Under the pieces are notes generated by a model that ran no database searches, was not told where the DNA came from, and saw only the letters and a program-made list of their open reading frames with translations. Of a DNA stretch of 7,419 bases, positions 5,893-7,419 are shown piece by piece; within the stretch, counting starts at the first letter, position 1, and each line of letters starts with the position of its first letter. The position numbers and the translations under genes were made by a program. The stretch comes from Clostridiales bacterium (GTDB taxonomy: Bacteria > Bacillota_A > Clostridia > Christensenellales > Aristaeellaceae): assembly GCA_012514855.1 (NCBI GenBank), contig JAAYZL010000300.1, positions 1-7,419 of the forward strand, given 5' to 3'.

Positions 5893-5907
5893 ACGGAGGA
5901 GAGCCGG

Positions 5908-6603
5908 ATGCTGCAATACGACGCGATACTGATCGACGCGGACGACACGCTGTTGGACTTCCGGACCGCGGAGAGAAACGCGATCGCGGAGGTCATCGAA
6001 GCCCTCGGGATTTCCGATCCGGAAGCGGGCGAGGTCTACAGCCGGATCAACCACGCTTGCTGGAAGGAATTCGAGCGCGGGACGATGACGCAGGCCGAGC
6101 TCCGCGTGCGCAGGTTCGGCGATTTTCTGCAGTTCTACGGGGTTTCGGCCGATCCGGAGGAGGTCGGCGGGCGGTTCACCGGCGCGCTGTCTAGGCAGGG
6201 GATGCTGCTCCCCGGCGCGCTCGAGGCTGTCCGCGCAATCGCCGAACGGCTCCCGGTCGCGCTCGTCACGAACGGCATCTCGAGCGTCCAGCACGGGCGC
6301 ATCGACGCATCGCCCCTGCGCCCCTACATATCGGCCCTGGTCATCTCCGGCGAGGTCGGCTTCCAGAAGCCCGACCCCAGGATGATCTTCCGCGCGCTCG
6401 AAATGCTCGGCGGCGTCGAGCCCGGCCGCGCGCTGATGGCGGGCGACAGCCTGACGAGCGACGTGCTCGCCGCGAACCGGGCCAACGCCGACGCGTGCTG
6501 GTACAACCCGTCCGGCGAATTGGCCCCCGCGGGGTACAAAATCCGCTACGAAATCCGCGACATCCGGGAGCTTCCGGGCATCGCGCTCGCGGAAAATTTT
6601 TGA
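5908..6603 (+). CDS. HAD-superfamily hydrolase, YjjG-like pyrimidine 5'-nucleotidase family
   Basis: A 231-residue cytoplasmic phosphatase. The start is ATG 5908 with GGAGGA (5895-5900) 7 bases upstream; the frame is open further back, but only into the structured RNA. All four HAD motifs are present: D10-A-D-D-T (Asp10 nucleophile, Asp12 acid/base), Thr121 in VTNG, Lys154 in GFQKPDP, and G179-D-S-L-T-S-D185 for magnesium binding. The helical cap lies between motifs I and II (about 17-100), as in subclass I enzymes. The DADDTLLDF start and the SSVQHGRIDASPLRPY stretch after motif II are typical of YjjG. YjjG of E. coli hydrolyses pyrimidine and noncanonical nucleoside monophosphates and is thought to clean the nucleotide pool; the substrate here is inferred. 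It follows the structured RNA with only 15 bases between the U tract and the ATG, so it depends on readthrough or is controlled by that RNA. A terminator follows. Confidence 0.92.
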   Translation: MLQYDAILIDADDTLLDFRTAERNAIAEVIEALGISDPEAGEVYSRINHACWKEFERGTMTQAELRVRRFGDFLQFYGVSADPEEVGGRFTGALSRQGMLLPGALEAVRAIAERLPVALVTNGISSVQHGRIDASPLRPYISALVISGEVGFQKPDPRMIFRALEMLGGVEPGRALMAGDSLTSDVLAANRANADACWYNPSGELAPAGYKIRYEIRDIRELPGIALAENF

Positions 6604-6621
6604 CTCAATTCCAACGACATA

Positions 6622-6653
6622 AGGCGTCGGGACGGCTCCCGGCGCCTTTTTTT
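6622..6653 (+). terminator. Strong intrinsic terminator after the HAD gene
   Basis: An 11-bp stem (6622-6632 with 6637-6647, one G-U pair) closes the loop CGGC and is followed by a run of seven Ts at 6647-6653. It starts 19 bases after the HAD stop and separates that gene from the secreted-protein gene. Confidence 0.92.
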
Positions 6654-6686
6654 GTGCCGGCTCCTGGAAAATGGCGAAAAAACGAC

Positions 6687-6738
6687 AAAAATATTTTTTT
6701 CGGGTTGCCATATATTACAATTTCATGTATAATATAAT
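6687..6738 (+). promoter_or_regulatory. Strong promoter with UP-like A/T tract before the secreted-protein gene
   Basis: TTGCCA (6705-6710), a 17-base spacer and a perfect TATAAT (6728-6733) form a near-consensus sigma-A promoter. A second TATAAT (6733-6738) overlaps the first by one base and gives a 22-base spacer to the same -35, so it is probably not used with it. An A5-TA-T7 tract (6687-6700) lies just upstream of the -35, where UP elements bind the RNA polymerase alpha subunit. The predicted start near 6740 leaves a 35-nt leader with GGGAGG at 6760-6765. Confidence 0.82.
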
Positions 6739-6774
6739 ATAGTATGAACTTTCTGCCGTGGGAGGATTCTGACG

Positions 6775-7419
6775 ATGAAGAAGATGCTGGTCAAGCTGCT
6801 GTCCCTGCTTTTGTGCGCCGTGACGCTCGTTGGCGCGATGGGTGAGTTCGCTTTGGCGGAGCCGGACGCGGGCATACAGTCCGGGACGACGGAAACCCCG
6901 ACGGACGCGCCGACGGAAACCCCGACGGACGCGCCGACGGAGACCCCGACGGACGCGCCGACGGAAACCCCGACGGACGCGCCGACGGAAACCCCGACGG
7001 ACGCGCCGACGGAAACCCCGACGGACGCGCCGACGGAGGCCCCGACGGACGCGCCGACGGAGGCCCCGACGGACGCGCCGACGGAGACCCCGACGGACGC
7101 GCCGACCGAGGCCCCGACGGACGCCCCGACCGGCGCGCCGGAGCTCGAGGAGCCCGGCCTGATGGGGTTCTCGCTGATGATGCCGATGAGCAGCGGGGGC
7201 AGCGTCATCGTCGACGGCGCGACCTACACCTATGAGCTGAACAGCGCGGGGGACGCCGCGATACTGACCGGCTACGAGGGCGACAAAGTCACGCTGTCGA
7301 TCCCGTCGACGCTCGCCTCCTACCCGCTCGAGGCGATCGGCCCGGAGGCGTTCAAGGGCGCGAACATGGTCACGCTCGTCGTGCCCGGAGACCTTAACTC
7401 GATCGGCGCGGGCGCGTTC
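6775..7419 (+). CDS. Secreted BspA-like leucine-rich repeat protein with Thr/Pro repeat stalk, 5' part
   Basis: The frame from ATG 6775 stays open to the window edge (215 residues), so the gene is cut at its 3' end. GGGAGG (6760-6765) lies 9 bases upstream. Residues 1-28 form a Sec signal peptide: basic MKKMLVK, a Leu-rich core, and a predicted cut after Ala-Leu-Ala28. Cys14 is not in a lipobox. Residues 39-118 are ten 8-residue repeats, TETPTDAP or TEAPTDAP, ending in a partial TGAP, probably an extended and possibly glycosylated stalk. A short Met-rich hydrophobic patch (129-138) follows. From about residue 143 the sequence reads like the entry of BspA/LRR_5 proteins: a Thr/Tyr-rich strand, an IPSTL segment and then the repeat signature IGPEAFKGANMVTLVVPG with IGAGAF. 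Such proteins are exported and often act in adhesion or surface display. A stalk at the N terminus, before the LRRs, suggests any wall anchor would be at the unseen C terminus. Ligand unknown. Confidence 0.88.
   Translation, partial: MKKMLVKLLSLLLCAVTLVGAMGEFALAEPDAGIQSGTTETPTDAPTETPTDAPTETPTDAPTETPTDAPTETPTDAPTETPTDAPTEAPTDAPTEAPTDAPTETPTDAPTEAPTDAPTGAPELEEPGLMGFSLMMPMSSGGSVIVDGATYTYELNSAGDAAILTGYEGDKVTLSIPSTLASYPLEAIGPEAFKGANMVTLVVPGDLNSIGAGAF
6889..7140 (+). repeat. 24-bp coding tandem repeat, ten copies plus a half copy
   Basis: Ten in-frame 24-bp units run from 6889 to 7128, each ACG-GA(A/G)-(A/G)CC-CCG-ACG-GAC-GCG-CCG or a close variant, with a 12-base degenerate half unit at 7129-7140. 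Units 1, 2, 4, 5 and 6 are identical. Units 3 and 9 differ only in GAG for GAA. Units 7 and 8 have GAG-GCC, changing Thr to Ala. Unit 10 is the most diverged. Because the unit is a multiple of three, copy changes would keep the frame. Confidence 0.97.

Noticed and set aside
5791..5907. Upstream extension of the HAD protein from an ATG at 5791
   Set aside because: The added 39 residues do not resemble HAD proteins, overlap the structured RNA and lack a ribosome binding site. ATG 5908 has a good site and begins at the conserved N terminus.
6889..7140. CRISPR array
   Set aside because: The 24-bp units are directly adjacent with no spacers and code for a regular peptide in frame.
6723..7208. Minus-strand open frame with Val-Gly-Ala-Ser repeats, and a plus-strand frame with Arg-Pro-Arg-Arg-Thr repeats, over the tandem repeat
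   Set aside because: Both are out-of-frame readings of the same 24-bp repeat. Only the frame from 6775 has a ribosome binding site, a signal peptide and an LRR continuation.

Overview
The window looks like a chromosomal segment of a GC-rich member of the Clostridia (Firmicutes). This rests on strong GGAGG-type ribosome binding sites, sigma-A-like TTGACA/TATAAT promoters, a type III pantothenate kinase next to an ECF transporter S component, a RecD2-type helicase, a coiled-coil protein of the kind found beside coaD in clostridia, and a secreted BspA-type leucine-rich repeat protein. The species cannot be named from the sequence. All genes share a similar GC-rich composition. AT-rich sequence is confined to promoters and terminators.

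Layout. (1) 1-372: the 3' part of a coiled-coil protein gene, closed by a terminator that probably also serves the convergent gene. (2) 466-807, minus strand: a small cupin with a near-consensus promoter and a 20-bp dyad over its predicted transcription start. (3) 1064-5646, plus strand: a tight five-gene run made of an ECF S component (probably for pantothenate), coaX, an O6-alkylguanine-DNA methyltransferase, an AlkA-like HhH-GPD glycosylase and recD2. Gaps are at most 4 bases and three junctions overlap, so one operon probably starts at an extended -10 promoter at 961-969. It joins the first step of coenzyme A synthesis to direct reversal and base excision of alkylation damage and to a DNA helicase. 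(4) 5635-5892: a promoter whose -35 lies in the last codons of recD2 drives a predicted structured RNA of about 222 nt. A 12-bp helix joins its two ends and a U6 tract follows. Its size, form and position after recD2 suggest the raiA-motif class of noncoding RNA, but this needs a covariance search. (5) 5908-6603: a HAD phosphatase of the YjjG type, followed by a strong intrinsic terminator. (6) 6705 to the end: a strong AT-rich promoter and the 5' part of a secreted protein with a signal peptide, ten 24-bp repeats coding a Thr/Pro/Asp-rich stalk, and the start of a BspA-like LRR region that runs off the window.

The most interesting element is the structured RNA between recD2 and the HAD gene. 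It is either an independent noncoding RNA or a leader controlling the HAD gene. Also worth attention are the cupin operator-like dyad, the mixed CoA/DNA-repair operon and the nearly identical coding repeats.
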